From assembly GCA_038134485.1 (NCBI GenBank), contig JAYPVG010000001.1, forward strand, positions 202,055 to 266,054: 64,000 bases of DNA. The letters are read 5' to 3'. The notes below the pieces were generated by a model, which ran no database searches, was not told where the DNA came from, and saw nothing but the letters and a program-made list of their open reading frames with translations. Below, in pieces: positions 17,475-27,167 of the stretch (its first letter is position 1; each line of letters begins with the position of its first letter). The DNA comes from NORP240 sp038134485 (GTDB taxonomy: Bacteria; Pseudomonadota; Gammaproteobacteria; Pseudomonadales; Pseudohongiellaceae). Position numbers and translations under genes: made by a program.

Positions 17475-18464
17475 TCAGTTATTGGAGGCCTCGCCGGCAG
17501 CCATGCGCTCTTGGGCCCGGTGGCCGGACAGGATATTCATCATGCCGTAGTTGCCCTCGTGGCAGGCGTATTCATAGATATCGTCCGGCGTGTTGTCCCA
17601 GATAATCTCGCGCGTATACGGAGCTGTATAGGAACCGGGATCGTATGAAGTCAGCTGATACTGCAGGGAATCGTCGCTAATTCGGGTCAGTCGTTCGACG
17701 TTCCTGAGGCTCTCGGTATCGGGGGCTGAGCTACTCCTTTCTGAATAATTCGTGGTTTCAATGACTAGGGTATCGCCTTCCCACCAGCCGCGGGAATCAC
17801 CATGCCAGAGCTTGATGTCTTCATCGATATGCGGTTTCTCTACCAGCGGTATGATGCGGGCGTCATGGGCCATTTCCTGATAGATGACCACATGGTCTCT
17901 GGATTGCACGATCTGCCAGTAGCTGTTGTAGCCGGATCCCAGCCGCGGCGCGCCGAATGAAACGCATCGCTCACCAAGGGGCCGGTCCACCCAGGAGTCG
18001 GCAGGATGGGCTTCCCGCCATTCCCTCAATTCCCGGGCTGCGGCGATAGACGCCTCGGTCCGCGGGGGGAACTGGCCGTTAGGAGGGTCGATGATCTGGG
18101 AGGTGCGACGGTGAATAGTGCGCTCGGCCATCCACTGGGAGTCATAGTTCCCGGTGCTGGGATCGTAGGATACGATCTCGCCGCTGAACGCCGCAGCCAG
18201 CACGCCTTCTCCAAACAAGGCATCCTCGCCGGCGGCATAGATCTCCTGCAGACGTCGCTGCAGGAACACCACGTCTTCGTCGGTCAGAAACTCCTTGTCA
18301 CCAAAGATTTCCGGCCGCTCGACCGGCGTAATGGTGTTGTTTTCCCACACTCCCTGCAGGTCCGGTTGCCCGTCGACGGTTCTGGGCATAACCCACGCGT
18401 CATCCTGGGCAAAGGCCTGGGCGATTACAAGCAGAGAGCTGCAGATAATGGTTATTTTTTTCAC
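17475..18464 (-). CDS. Secreted protein of an unnamed family, paralogue of 42037-43008
   Basis: A 329-residue exported protein of unknown function. The GTG at 18464 is chosen because AAGGAG lies 7 bases upstream and a signal peptide follows directly (cleavage near AQAFAQDD). The mature start DGQPDLQGVW, the middle block MAHDARIIPL and GDSRGWWEGDTLVIET, and the end YEYACHEGNYGM are shared with the protein at 42037-43008. The conserved Cys-His-Glu near the end and the His-Asp-Arg block could be functional. I do not recognise a named domain. It lies 43 bases upstream of the quinoprotein gene on the same strand, so the two may act on the same compound. Confidence 0.75.
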   Translation of the reverse strand: MKKITIICSSLLVIAQAFAQDDAWVMPRTVDGQPDLQGVWENNTITPVERPEIFGDKEFLTDEDVVFLQRRLQEIYAAGEDALFGEGVLAAAFSGEIVSYDPSTGNYDSQWMAERTIHRRTSQIIDPPNGQFPPRTEASIAAARELREWREAHPADSWVDRPLGERCVSFGAPRLGSGYNSYWQIVQSRDHVVIYQEMAHDARIIPLVEKPHIDEDIKLWHGDSRGWWEGDTLVIETTNYSERSSSAPDTESLRNVERLTRISDDSLQYQLTSYDPGSYTAPYTREIIWDNTPDDIYEYACHEGNYGMMNILSGHRAQERMAAGEASNN

Positions 18465-18624
18465 GGCACAACTCCTTTTAAAAGTAGGAATTACAGGTAG
18501 CAACTGATAGCCGTATCCTTTACCAATTGTTCAATTAAATCAAGCCTTAAAGCGACGAAAAAATGTATCTAAAAGGGCTGACGGCAGCCCCGCAGGTCAT
18601 GCTGCCTGAAACTGCAATGGCTCA

Positions 18625-19659
18625 CTAGCCGTATCCCGCCCCCGCCACGCCTACATAAACCGAGTACAGCGACTGGCTGGCAGTCATGAACAGGCGGTTT
18701 CTGCGGTTTCCGCCGAAGCATACATTCGCGCAGCGCTCCGGCAGGCGGATAACACCTATTGTGTCTCCGTCGGGAGCGATGATGAGTACACCGGGCATCG
18801 CACCGGCCCAGATATTTCCGTCCACGTCGCAACGCATGCCGTCCGCGCCAGAGAGTTCGCCGGGCAGATCTGGCCTTGTAAGCTGCACGTGTCGACGACC
18901 GTTGCGCAGTCGGGCACCGTCCACATCCCAGACGCGGATTTCCCTGCCGGCCCCGGTATCGGCTACATAGAGCCGTCGGTAGTCCGGCGAAAAGCACAGC
19001 CCGTTCGGAGCGTCGATATCGTCGGTGACCCGGGTGATTTGACCGTTGTCGCCATCGACCCGGTATACGGCGAAAGGCAGTTCGGCGTCCGCCCGATTAC
19101 CCTCGTAATTGCCGCGAATGCCGTAGGGTGGGTCGGTGAACCAGATACTGCCGTCGGGGTGCACCACCACGTCGTTCGGCGAATTGAGTGGTCTGCCGTC
19201 AAACGCATCCGCGATAACGGTGACCTCGCCGGAATGCTCGTAACGCACGACCCGGCGCCCGCCGTGTTCGCAGGACAGCTGTCGACCCTGCTGATCGAAG
19301 GTATTGCCGTTACTGTGCCCTGACGGACTCCGGAACTCGGTGACGTGACCATCCTCTTCCAGCCAGCGCAGCTGCCTGTTATTGGGAATGTCGCTCCATA
19401 TCAGGTAACGGCCCACGCCGTTCCACGCCGGACCCTCTGCCCACAGGGTACCGGTGTAATGGCGCTGAATCGGCGTGTTAAACAGGATGTAAGGCCGAAA
19501 TCGGGGATCCAGAGCGATAATATCGGGATCGGGGTAGGGAAGCGGGTTGGCGCCGGACCAGTCCCTGGGTTCATAGGGAGGCAGTCCGCTCTGCCCGCGG
19601 GCCAGGACCGGAAGCACGCTGGATGCTAGGCTGGCAGTAAGAAAAGTGCGGCGTTTCAT
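18625..19659 (-). CDS. SMP-30/gluconolactonase-like lactonase, Tat-exported
   Basis: A 344-residue six-bladed propeller enzyme. The N-terminus MKRRTFLTAS is a twin-arginine signal, so it is probably exported folded. Metal-ligand positions of the SMP-30/gluconolactonase family are visible: Glu in WAEGPAWN near residue 75, Asn in SPNDVVVHPDG near residue 160, Asn in DAPNGLCFSPD near residue 216, and Asp in SGADGMRCD near residue 270. Members hydrolyse sugar lactones using a divalent metal. A lactonase next to sugar/alcohol quinoproteins makes sense, because quinoprotein sugar oxidation gives lactones. Transcribed divergently from the thioesterase gene. Confidence 0.88.
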   Translation of the reverse strand: MKRRTFLTASLASSVLPVLARGQSGLPPYEPRDWSGANPLPYPDPDIIALDPRFRPYILFNTPIQRHYTGTLWAEGPAWNGVGRYLIWSDIPNNRQLRWLEEDGHVTEFRSPSGHSNGNTFDQQGRQLSCEHGGRRVVRYEHSGEVTVIADAFDGRPLNSPNDVVVHPDGSIWFTDPPYGIRGNYEGNRADAELPFAVYRVDGDNGQITRVTDDIDAPNGLCFSPDYRRLYVADTGAGREIRVWDVDGARLRNGRRHVQLTRPDLPGELSGADGMRCDVDGNIWAGAMPGVLIIAPDGDTIGVIRLPERCANVCFGGNRRNRLFMTASQSLYSVYVGVAGAGYG

Positions 19660-19873
19660 CGCGGTTCGTTTGTTGTTCTGATTAGTTGAAATGTCTGTGT
19701 TATGTATCTATCGGATGCTAACCAAAGCCGTATTCAATGTCGAGAATTGCGCCCGCGTGGACTTCCTGGGAAATAGCTTTTATGCTCAATCAGGAGTCCG
19801 GAAATCTGATCTTGTCAGCGTATTCGCGAGCGCTGACGGTGCAGAAGGATTCTTGCAAAACCGGAGAGTAGTC

Positions 19874-20341
19874 GTGGCCGACTGGCAGTGGGATCGAACC
19901 AATCCGTTTGTAATCGAAGTTGAGGTGACCACAGAGTGCGTGGACGGGTACGGTCATGTTTCCAACCATCATTTTCTGCGCTGGATGACCGAATGCGCAT
20001 TTGCTCACTCGGATGCCGTTGGTTTGCCCGCATCAACGTGCAGGGAAATGAGACGTGGTATGGCAGTGCGAGACATCAGCGTTCACCTGTCGGGTTCTGC
20101 CTATAAGGGGGACCGGCTGGAGGTAGCTAACTGGATATCGAAATCTGATGGCAGATTGCGCGCATCCCGGCAATTTCAGATTGTTAATGTAGCGAGTGGC
20201 AAGACTCTCGCCAGGGGAGAAGTGGATTTTGTTTGTACTAACCTCGACAACGGCAGACCGGTAAAAATGCCGGCGATTTTTGCCGCTACCTATGTGGTCC
20301 AGAGCTCGCCAATAGACAGTTCGGCAGAGGGAATACATTGA
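19874..20341 (+). CDS. Acyl-CoA thioesterase, 4HBT hotdog family
   Basis: A 155-residue single-hotdog thioesterase. The segment VTTECVDGYGHVSNHHFLRWM near residue 15 is the 4-hydroxybenzoyl-CoA thioesterase-type N-terminal block, although the usual catalytic Asp/Asn (DxxGHxNN) shows the variant DGYGHVSNH. I choose the GTG at 19874, preceded by GGAGAG, because the sequence upstream (frame open to 19691) has no family similarity. It probably releases free acid from a short acyl-CoA in the cytoplasm. It overlaps the next gene by four bases. Confidence 0.78.
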   Translation: MADWQWDRTNPFVIEVEVTTECVDGYGHVSNHHFLRWMTECAFAHSDAVGLPASTCREMRRGMAVRDISVHLSGSAYKGDRLEVANWISKSDGRLRASRQFQIVNVASGKTLARGEVDFVCTNLDNGRPVKMPAIFAATYVVQSSPIDSSAEGIH

Positions 20342-20772
20342 GCACTTTACTGACACTAAAAGACAATTTCAGCCAGCGGCCGTGGTGGATGAACGGCCTG
20401 CTGCTGTTCTGCGCGTATATGACTTTTGTCTATGTCCCCTGGGACCTGCTGTCCAAGCCCGTCAGCGATGCCCAGGAAGTGTGGTTCGGTCTCATGCTCA
20501 CAGGCTGGGCAGCCAAGGCAACAGAACCGCTGCACTGGCTGATTTACGCAGCGGGCATGATTGGCTTCTGGCATATGCGAAGCTGGATGCATCCCTGGGC
20601 AAGCCTCTATACGAGCCAGGTTGCGATCGGCATGCTGGTGTGGAACGTTTTCGACGAGCGCGGTCAGGGGATTGGCGGCGGACTGCTTAGCGCTCTACCG
20701 TTTCTGCTATTGGCAAGTTTACTCTGGGGATGCCGAAGCAGGTTCTCTAGCGCTTCCAAGACCGCCTCATAA
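20338..20772 (+). CDS. Small polytopic membrane protein of unknown function
   Basis: A 144-residue protein with about four hydrophobic segments (residues 17-36, 47-65, 70-85 and 93-130) and aromatic-rich turns (WHMRSWMHPWAS). I do not recognise a family. The start is TTG at 20338 inside a TTGA overlap with the stop of the thioesterase gene, so it is probably translated by coupling to it. It precedes the NhaC antiporter by 15 bases; a membrane function linked to that transporter is possible but not shown. Confidence 0.65.
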   Translation: MSTLLTLKDNFSQRPWWMNGLLLFCAYMTFVYVPWDLLSKPVSDAQEVWFGLMLTGWAAKATEPLHWLIYAAGMIGFWHMRSWMHPWASLYTSQVAIGMLVWNVFDERGQGIGGGLLSALPFLLLASLLWGCRSRFSSASKTAS

Positions 20773-20787
20773 GATGACCGAGATCCC

Positions 20788-22182
20788 GTGTTGAAGGCCA
20801 GCCCAGACCAGATTTTTGTACCCAGCTTTTTTCGCGCACTTGTGTGCTTTCTGGGGATAATCGCATTGCTTTCTGTGGGCTTGTTCGCGCTGGAGGTGGA
20901 CCTTCACAGCCTCATGTTTCTGAGTCTGCTGTGGGCAGGACTCCATGCCAGACTGATGGGACACGAGTACGCCAAAATTCGGTCCATGATGAGTCAGGCT
21001 ATCAGCCAGGCGCTACCTGCGATCTACATCTTTTTGCTGATTGGCATGGTGATCGCCAGTTTCATGCAGGCCGGCACGATAGCCAGTCTGATCTATTTTG
21101 GACTGCAGTTGCTCGATCCTTCCTGGTTCCTTGTTGCAGCACTGTTTCTGTGCAGTGTCATGTCACTGGCTACAGGGACTTCGTGGGGTACCGCCGGCAC
21201 CCTCGGCGTGGTCCTGATTGGAATAGGAGAAGCGATGGGCATGCCACTACCTCTGGTAGCTGGCACCATAGTGGCAGGCGCTACTTTCGGCGACAAGCTC
21301 TCACCAATTTCTGACACAACCAACTTGGCGGCCATGAGCGCGGGAACCAGTTTGTACCGTCATATTGGCTCCATGCTCTATACCACGCTGCCTACCATCC
21401 TGATTACCGCTGCCATTCTGCTTGTTATAGGAGTAACGCAGGGATCCTCAACGATTCCGACCCAGAATATCGATAGCATCCGGGCTGCCCTATCCGGCAG
21501 CTATCGGGTACAGCCGCTGGTAACCTTTCTACCCTTGATTGTCATGGTGGTCTTAAGTGCGCGTCGAGTGGCGGCGGAAGTCACTATGGCGGCGAGCGTA
21601 CTATTTGCACTTGTGATTGCGACGCTTTATCAGGGGACTGGTCTGGCCACAGTGTTGAATGCCCTGTGGCTTAACACTCCCGGAACTACTGGAATCGCCA
21701 GTCTGGATGAATTGCTGGGTCGTGGTGGGATTAACAGCATGGCCTGGACCCTGTTACTGGCTCTTATGGCTCTTGCCCTTGGTGGCATACTGCATGAAAG
21801 CGGCATTCTAAATCGGCTGCTGGCGGGGCTGTTGGTACGGGTGCAGCGAACGTATGCGCTGATAGCAACCACTATAGGTGCGGGCGTGGTAGGCAATATG
21901 GCGATGGGCGAAGCCTACATTTCGATTGTTCTGAACTGTCAGCTGTTCAAGCAGCATTTCCAGGAGAAATCTCTTGACGAGGCAGTCCTCTCTCGCAGTG
22001 TGGAGGAGGGTGCCACACTGACTACTGGCCTGATTCCTTGGACTACCGCAGGTGCGTTCTACACCGCGACCCTGGGGGTTTCGACCCTGGAATACGCACC
22101 CTACGCGTTTTTCAATTATATGAATGGGTTTGTTGCCATTATTATGGCGTTGCTGGGGATTGGGTTGCTAAAAGGTGCGGTG
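20788..22182 (+). CDS. nhaC: NhaC-family Na+/H+ antiporter (C-terminus lost in assembly gap)
   Basis: At least 465 residues of an NhaC-type antiporter that exchanges protons for sodium across the inner membrane. About eleven membrane segments are visible; typical blocks are ATGTSWGTAGTLG near residue 128, AGATFGDKLSPISDTTNL near residue 165, and NMAMGEAYISIV near residue 370. The GTG start at 20788 gives a normal length. A run of ten N at 22183-22192 cuts the reading frame near the natural C-terminus; codons after the gap do not resemble NhaC and I do not include them. Confidence 0.88.
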
Positions 22183-22192
22183 NNNNNNNNNN
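22183..22192. other. Assembly gap (10 N)
   Basis: Ten unknown bases. The true gap size is unknown. It separates the NhaC gene from the AT-richer envelope-modification region, so linkage of the two sides rests on scaffolding. Confidence 1.
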
Positions 22193-22259
22193 GCGCCAAA
22201 CTATTTAAAGAGCTTCTGACTATAGTAAAACGGTCGACAGTTAGCAAAGAGTTGCGGGT

Positions 22260-23729
22260 GTGTTTGGATTCAATTTCACTTCATTAATCTGGATAGCTGG
22301 ATTCCTTTTAATTGCATTGATGGGTTCTCACTGGATCAGTTTTGACTCTGATCTTGTTCTACACATTCTCTACGGCAGGCAGATGATTGCAGGAGGGATA
22401 CTGGAATCTGATCCACTGTTATTGGGGATCACAGAGCCTCCGATTCTGCAAGAGTGGCTATTTGAGATAGTAGTAGCCTGGATTGAAAGCTTGATCGGAC
22501 TTCAGGGTCTGGTTCTGGTATTCGCCATTCTACTGGGTAGCCTGTTGGCCGGTGTATTCCGACGCATGCGCCAACAGGGGGTATGCTTGTGGGTAGCGCT
22601 GGTGTTCCTGTTTGTGGTAATTCTGACGCTGCGGGTTCACCTGATTATCCGACCGCACTTGATCAGTTGGGCGGCAATCTTTTTGCTGGCAGCAATTCTG
22701 CATGATTGGAACGTCGGTAAACGCTCTTTTTTGTCAACACTCCTGTCGGGCGTAATTATCATGTTGTTCTGGGCCAATTTACATGGTGGTTTCCTTATTG
22801 GCCTCGTGTTGACGTCCTTGTTCGTAGTAGACAATTGTCTGAATGTCAGTACTCGTCGAGGGTTAGAAAAATTTCTTCAGGCGCTTTTCTTATTTTCGGC
22901 GTTTGGACTGATCACTTTTCTGAATCCCTGGGGCTGGCACCTGCACGAGCATCTTGCCAGTTTTCTCACTAGCAACCTGATCATAGAATCCACTCCGGAT
23001 TTTTTTGCTCCCAGCTGGGATAACGCGACTCTTCAAATTCTGATACTCGTCGCGCTTGCAGTCATTGTACCGATGCTAGGAAGCGTTCGTCGCATCTCAG
23101 TGGGAGACTGGTTACTTTTCATTGGGTTGCTTTACGCGGCCGCTACTTCCGTGAGGAATATTCCTTTCTTTGGCCTGCTTATGTTGCCCATTGCGGCAGT
23201 GCAATTACAGCAGATAATTATGAAATCGAGTCGGCCCTTGCCCCGCCTAATATTGGAGTCGTCTCAGCGCCTTGAGCATGATCAGGGAAATAATAACGGC
23301 ATTGGTTGGCCAATTATGGTCGTCGGGATCATGGTGGGATTATTTCTGACCGGCGTCATCCGAGTGGGATTGACCTCTATAAACGTTCCAGCCGGAGCAT
23401 TGCAATGGATCAACGCTCAGCCGTCGCTAAACCAACAGCCGGTATTCGCAGATTCTTTATTTGCCGGATTTGTTCTTTTTGGCACGCCGACTGAGCGGGT
23501 TTATTTGCACTCGCTTACCGCGAATTATCCACACTATCTGGTTGAAGATTATTTGAGGGTTGCAAGAGGCGAGAACGGATGGGAGGAAATAGTGGCAAAA
23601 TTTAATTGGGCTATCGTGAAGACAGACAGGGCTCATGCCAGAACCTTTTCAAAATCGTTTTGCTGGAGGCTTGTTTATTCTGACTCCCAGGCTACTGTAT
23701 TTGAGAGGGTCTGCGGGTTGAACAGGTGA
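22260..23729 (+). CDS. Polytopic membrane protein, GT-C glycosyltransferase-like
   Basis: A 489-residue protein with about eleven hydrophobic segments and a C-terminal soluble domain of roughly 110 residues. Near the N-terminus, SDLVLHILYGRQM followed by ILQEWLFE resembles the first periplasmic loop of GT-C enzymes that use polyprenyl-phosphate sugars, and FWANLHGGFLIG near residue 165 is common in such uncharacterised proteins. It may transfer a sugar to a lipid or envelope glycan; no catalytic residue is certain beyond the acidic loop. The start is a GTG with weak upstream signal. It sits between the assembly gap and the methyltransferase operon. Confidence 0.65.
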   Translation: MFGFNFTSLIWIAGFLLIALMGSHWISFDSDLVLHILYGRQMIAGGILESDPLLLGITEPPILQEWLFEIVVAWIESLIGLQGLVLVFAILLGSLLAGVFRRMRQQGVCLWVALVFLFVVILTLRVHLIIRPHLISWAAIFLLAAILHDWNVGKRSFLSTLLSGVIIMLFWANLHGGFLIGLVLTSLFVVDNCLNVSTRRGLEKFLQALFLFSAFGLITFLNPWGWHLHEHLASFLTSNLIIESTPDFFAPSWDNATLQILILVALAVIVPMLGSVRRISVGDWLLFIGLLYAAATSVRNIPFFGLLMLPIAAVQLQQIIMKSSRPLPRLILESSQRLEHDQGNNNGIGWPIMVVGIMVGLFLTGVIRVGLTSINVPAGALQWINAQPSLNQQPVFADSLFAGFVLFGTPTERVYLHSLTANYPHYLVEDYLRVARGENGWEEIVAKFNWAIVKTDRAHARTFSKSFCWRLVYSDSQATVFERVCGLNR

Positions 23730-23999
23730 ATGCAAATTAAATTTGTTAAAAAGTTTGGCGCAATAATTCGATATTCATTTCCATAAGATAAAATGTTTTG
23801 TAATTAGGTTCGCGCAACGATGGTATTTAAAGTGATTTGAAAATTTTTTATCGTGAGACGAGTTTACTTAAGGTCTGACAATCTTTACCTTCAGCAGGTT
23901 AGATAAGAAGATTTGTATTAAACATGCGTCAGTAATCTCATAGTTACCGAATATTCTGACATTTTTCGGAGATAAGCTTGCAAAAAGGAGCAGCGGGCC
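23730..23999. other. AT-rich non-coding stretch before the methyltransferase operon
   Basis: No open frame on either strand looks like a gene. The stretch is strongly AT-rich with several A/T runs, and it probably holds the promoter of the operon beginning at 24001. No clear operator or hairpin was recognised. Confidence 0.5.
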
Positions 24000-24000
24000 A

Positions 24001-24221
24001 TGTCGAAACACCTGATCGCCATAAGCTTCATCATTCTGGGTTGGATGCCGCAAGCTTATGCGTATATTGACCCGGTTACGGGCAGCGTCATTATTCAATC
24101 AATTGTTGCCGCAGTAGCAGTCGTACTGGTTGCTATGCGACGGCTCCGGGAAAGAATCGTGGGCCTTTTCAGAAAGAAAACTGAAAATGAGGATGATCAG
24201 CGGGACTCTGCACAGCCGTGA
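24001..24221 (+). CDS. Small YIDPxTGS membrane protein
   Basis: A 73-residue protein with a signal-like N-terminus (cleavage near QAYAY), the motif YIDPVTGS, one membrane helix (about residues 28-46) and a charged basic tail. Small proteins with YIDPxTGS and one helix commonly sit beside NoeA-type methyltransferases and sulfatase-like proteins in surface glycan loci, exactly as here. An AAAGGAGC site lies upstream of the ATG. The stop overlaps the next gene (GTGA). The biochemical role is unknown; a scaffold for the membrane enzymes is a guess. Confidence 0.8.
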
Positions 24222-25630
24222 TTTCAAGTCCCATACGCGATCCAGGATCATTTAGAGATCCGTCCGCTTACGTCTTTCACGACGGAAGTCGCATAGTTCG
24301 CGCTATCTGTGAATCGTCAATCAATGAATTTCAAAGTAATTTTGATAGCGGCATATATGAATACCTTGCGGCTAGGGGCTTGATGATCGATTGCCAGCGC
24401 ATTGAAGTTGACAATCGGACGATTGGTGGACTGGAGGGTGCACGAGGAGAGAAGATTGCCGCACTTTTTGAACATCCAAAAATTCCATTCATCAGCTATC
24501 CTTACGAATGGGTTTTTTCTCAGCTAAAAGATGCTGCGCTTGCCCACCTAGACTTGCAACTTGCAGCTTTTGAGCAGGGATTCGTCCTCAACGATGCGAC
24601 CGCTTTTAACATGCAGTTCCTGCATGGGCGACCAGTTCATATAGATCACATGTCGCTCAGTCGATATAGAGAAGGTCAGGTATGGGCCGGGTATAATCAA
24701 TTTTGCCGACAGTTTTTGCTGCCCTTGCTAATCGAAGCCTGGTCCGGCGTGTCCTTCCAATCAATCTATCGAGGATCCCTCGACGGGATAAGTTTTGACG
24801 ACGCTTTAGGTATTCTGCCTCGACACCGGATGTTTTCAAGCCCCAGCGCTATGATACATGTTTATCTCCACGCCAAAGCTATAAGAAATAGCGCTCGGTC
24901 TCAAGAAAAGCCAATAAATCCAACGAAACTAAGCCCCAAAAATTATCAGGCATTATTGCAGCAGCTCCGCGATTTCATTTCCGGTTTGCAATCAAGCAGA
25001 CGTCGGGCAAGTTTATGGGATAAATACGATGGTTCGAATACGTACACCGAATCCATGCGAAGTGAAAAGGTGGCAGTTGTGAAGGATTGGGCCTCAAGAT
25101 TCAAGCCGCCAATGGTCATAGATATTTGTGGAAATACCGGAGACTATTCAAATACCGCTCTGGAAGGTGGAGCGTCCTCTGTAGTGTTGATCGATAACGA
25201 TGCTGCTTCGTTAGAAAAAGCGTATAGGGTTTATCGCAATTCCGATAAACCGGTGTTGCCGCTTCTGATGAATGTTCTGGACCCATCTCCGAATATGGGA
25301 TGGCGGCAGATAGAACGCCAAGGTCTGGCTTCGCGCGCAGCAGCAGACGGCGTCATTGCACTGGCGGCGATCCACCATCTGGTGATCGGCGGAAATCTCC
25401 CTATGGCAGATGTGCTGCGCTGGATAATGGAGATGGCACCCACGGGCGTAATTGAATTTGTGCCGAAACAGGATCCGATGGTTGCTGGCTTGTTATCGGC
25501 TCGCGAAGATATTTTTTCGGACTATACGGAAGACTTGTTCCGCAAAACGATTTCACAAAATGGTGAGATCGTTTCAGAGCATTTTTTTGAGGAAAATGGC
25601 CGCCTTCTGGTCGCCTACAAAACGAGATGA
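24218..25630 (+). CDS. SAM-dependent methyltransferase, NoeA-like
   Basis: A 470-residue cytoplasmic protein. The N-terminal half has FRDPSAYVFHDG near residue 10, FISYPYEWVFSQLKDAALAHLDLQ near residue 90 and HIDHMSLSRY near residue 145, features of NoeA-type proteins. The C-terminal half is a class I methyltransferase: motif I is seen as VIDICGNTGDYS near residue 304 and an acidic strand end VLIDND near residue 325. NoeA relatives act on nodulation factors or surface glycans. It starts with GTG overlapping the upstream small gene and ends in an ATGA overlap with the phosphatase-superfamily gene, so the three are translationally coupled. Confidence 0.85.
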   Translation: MISSPIRDPGSFRDPSAYVFHDGSRIVRAICESSINEFQSNFDSGIYEYLAARGLMIDCQRIEVDNRTIGGLEGARGEKIAALFEHPKIPFISYPYEWVFSQLKDAALAHLDLQLAAFEQGFVLNDATAFNMQFLHGRPVHIDHMSLSRYREGQVWAGYNQFCRQFLLPLLIEAWSGVSFQSIYRGSLDGISFDDALGILPRHRMFSSPSAMIHVYLHAKAIRNSARSQEKPINPTKLSPKNYQALLQQLRDFISGLQSSRRRASLWDKYDGSNTYTESMRSEKVAVVKDWASRFKPPMVIDICGNTGDYSNTALEGGASSVVLIDNDAASLEKAYRVYRNSDKPVLPLLMNVLDPSPNMGWRQIERQGLASRAAADGVIALAAIHHLVIGGNLPMADVLRWIMEMAPTGVIEFVPKQDPMVAGLLSAREDIFSDYTEDLFRKTISQNGEIVSEHFFEENGRLLVAYKTR

Positions 25631-27093
25631 AATTACTCAAAATCACAACGACGGGCATAGTCGCTTCGTCTCTACCAGTCAACCTATTGCTTGATTTTGG
25701 ATATTCGTTTTTTAGTCTCGAGGTATTGGGCACGGCGGCATGTCTGGCGATTGCCGGAGCGGCGATAGGCGCAATGACCGCCCGCTCGTTTGCGTATGCA
25801 TATTTTCTGGCAGTATTGATCTATTTGTTCACAGAAATTTACTTTTTTAATTGGGGGTTAGTTCAGGCATTAATTTCTATAACCGGGTTATTTCTACTTA
25901 TATTCACATTGCGTAAAACGGGAATAAAACTATTGCCCTACATATTGGTATTTGCGGCTTTTTTTTCCATTTCGGCAATGTTCAAGCCACAACCCTCTAT
26001 GCTTTTGACGACTAATTCTGGCCAATTTTCTGTTACTAACCAGACTCAGAGTTTGCTCCATATAGTGCTTGATGAATTGGCCTCGCCATACGCCAGCGCC
26101 TTTCCTCCAGCGCCGGGCCATCCTGCAGAAACAATGTTAGAAGAACTTTTTATGCAAGGTTTTCAAGTAAAAGCTCAGGCGTTTTCAATAGATACTCTTA
26201 CGGTTCGTTCCTTGAGTGCTTTAGTTGCTCTAGATCCATTACACACCGAGTTCAATACCTTCCGGCCTGGGTCAATTATCGCAAATGCAGTAACAAACAA
26301 TAACTATATGAAAACGTTGTCTGGATTGGGGTACAACGCAAAAATAATACAATCAAATTATCTGGACTATTGCAGTGAATTGAAGAACGTCTTGTGTCAG
26401 ACATACTCGCGTGTAGGACACGTAGATTCGTTATCCTCAGCGCCCATCAGTGAAAGATTGAAAATTGCTTTTCTGACGATAAACGAGTCGATGAAATCGA
26501 ATACCCGCGCTGGAGTAATGCCATATGCTATTATTATGAGCATGATTGAAGGTCGCAGACCTGTCCTTGATGCGTATGTTCCTTTGATTTCGCACGAGTT
26601 AATGCAGGGTATGGTTCTCAAGCAGGTAGAGTCAATAAGACCAGGAGAGGTTTACTATATCCATCTCCTGCTTCCACATTTCCCATACGTTTATGATGCA
26701 AATTGTGAACAACGCAGAATTAACGATTGGGGATATCCGGACCGCCATAGTGCAGAACAAAACACTGCACGCTCCTACGCAAAGTATTGGGACCAGGTCG
26801 CTTGCGTGAAGAATGTGCTTTCTAAGATTTTGAGCGCAACCGCCGAAAAAGACTTCTTGACTACGATAGTACATGGTGACCACGGTGCTCGCGTATTATG
26901 GCTAACTGATAATGAAACATTTGATGATAATCGCAAGACATTCGTAGCTGCGCGATCTTCCGTACTTGAGCCTGGGATTCATCTTGAGCCAGTCGAATTG
27001 CAGACATCGGTGATAAATATTTTAGAATCTTTCATAAATCGCAGTCGGACTCTCGCGGATCCGATATCAGTTGAAGTTTCTCAAACAAATTGA
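25627..27093 (+). CDS. Membrane-anchored alkaline phosphatase-superfamily (sulfatase-like) protein
   Basis: A 488-residue protein with about five N-terminal membrane segments (residues 1-120) and a periplasmic alkaline phosphatase-fold domain. LHIVLDELAS near residue 140 starts the domain, and IVHGDHGARVL near residue 416 is the metal-binding end. Where sulfatases have the modified Cys (CxPSR), this protein has SIDTLTVRSL, so a Thr nucleophile is likely, as in phosphoethanolamine or phosphoglycerol transferases. It overlaps the methyltransferase gene by four bases. The likely role is adding or removing a phosphate-linked group on a surface glycan. Confidence 0.8.
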   Translation: MKLLKITTTGIVASSLPVNLLLDFGYSFFSLEVLGTAACLAIAGAAIGAMTARSFAYAYFLAVLIYLFTEIYFFNWGLVQALISITGLFLLIFTLRKTGIKLLPYILVFAAFFSISAMFKPQPSMLLTTNSGQFSVTNQTQSLLHIVLDELASPYASAFPPAPGHPAETMLEELFMQGFQVKAQAFSIDTLTVRSLSALVALDPLHTEFNTFRPGSIIANAVTNNNYMKTLSGLGYNAKIIQSNYLDYCSELKNVLCQTYSRVGHVDSLSSAPISERLKIAFLTINESMKSNTRAGVMPYAIIMSMIEGRRPVLDAYVPLISHELMQGMVLKQVESIRPGEVYYIHLLLPHFPYVYDANCEQRRINDWGYPDRHSAEQNTARSYAKYWDQVACVKNVLSKILSATAEKDFLTTIVHGDHGARVLWLTDNETFDDNRKTFVAARSSVLEPGIHLEPVELQTSVINILESFINRSRTLADPISVEVSQTN

Positions 27094-27113
27094 TGCACAA
27101 ATTTCTGGAAGCC

Positions 27114-27141
27114 CCAATACGAACGAATCGTCTCGTGTTGG
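27114..27141. terminator. Possible hairpin between convergent genes
   Basis: CCAATACGA and TCGTGTTGG can pair (one G-T) around a ten-base loop that itself has ACG/CGT. It lies between the two convergent phosphatase-superfamily genes. No strong T run is attached, so termination is only suggested. Confidence 0.35.
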
Positions 27142-27167
27142 ACTCGAAAGTTGCTTTTCTGGTTTGT

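Noticed and set aside
22193..22287. Continuation of the NhaC frame after the N run
   Set aside because: The peptide after the gap does not look like NhaC and the frame across unknown bases is arbitrary.
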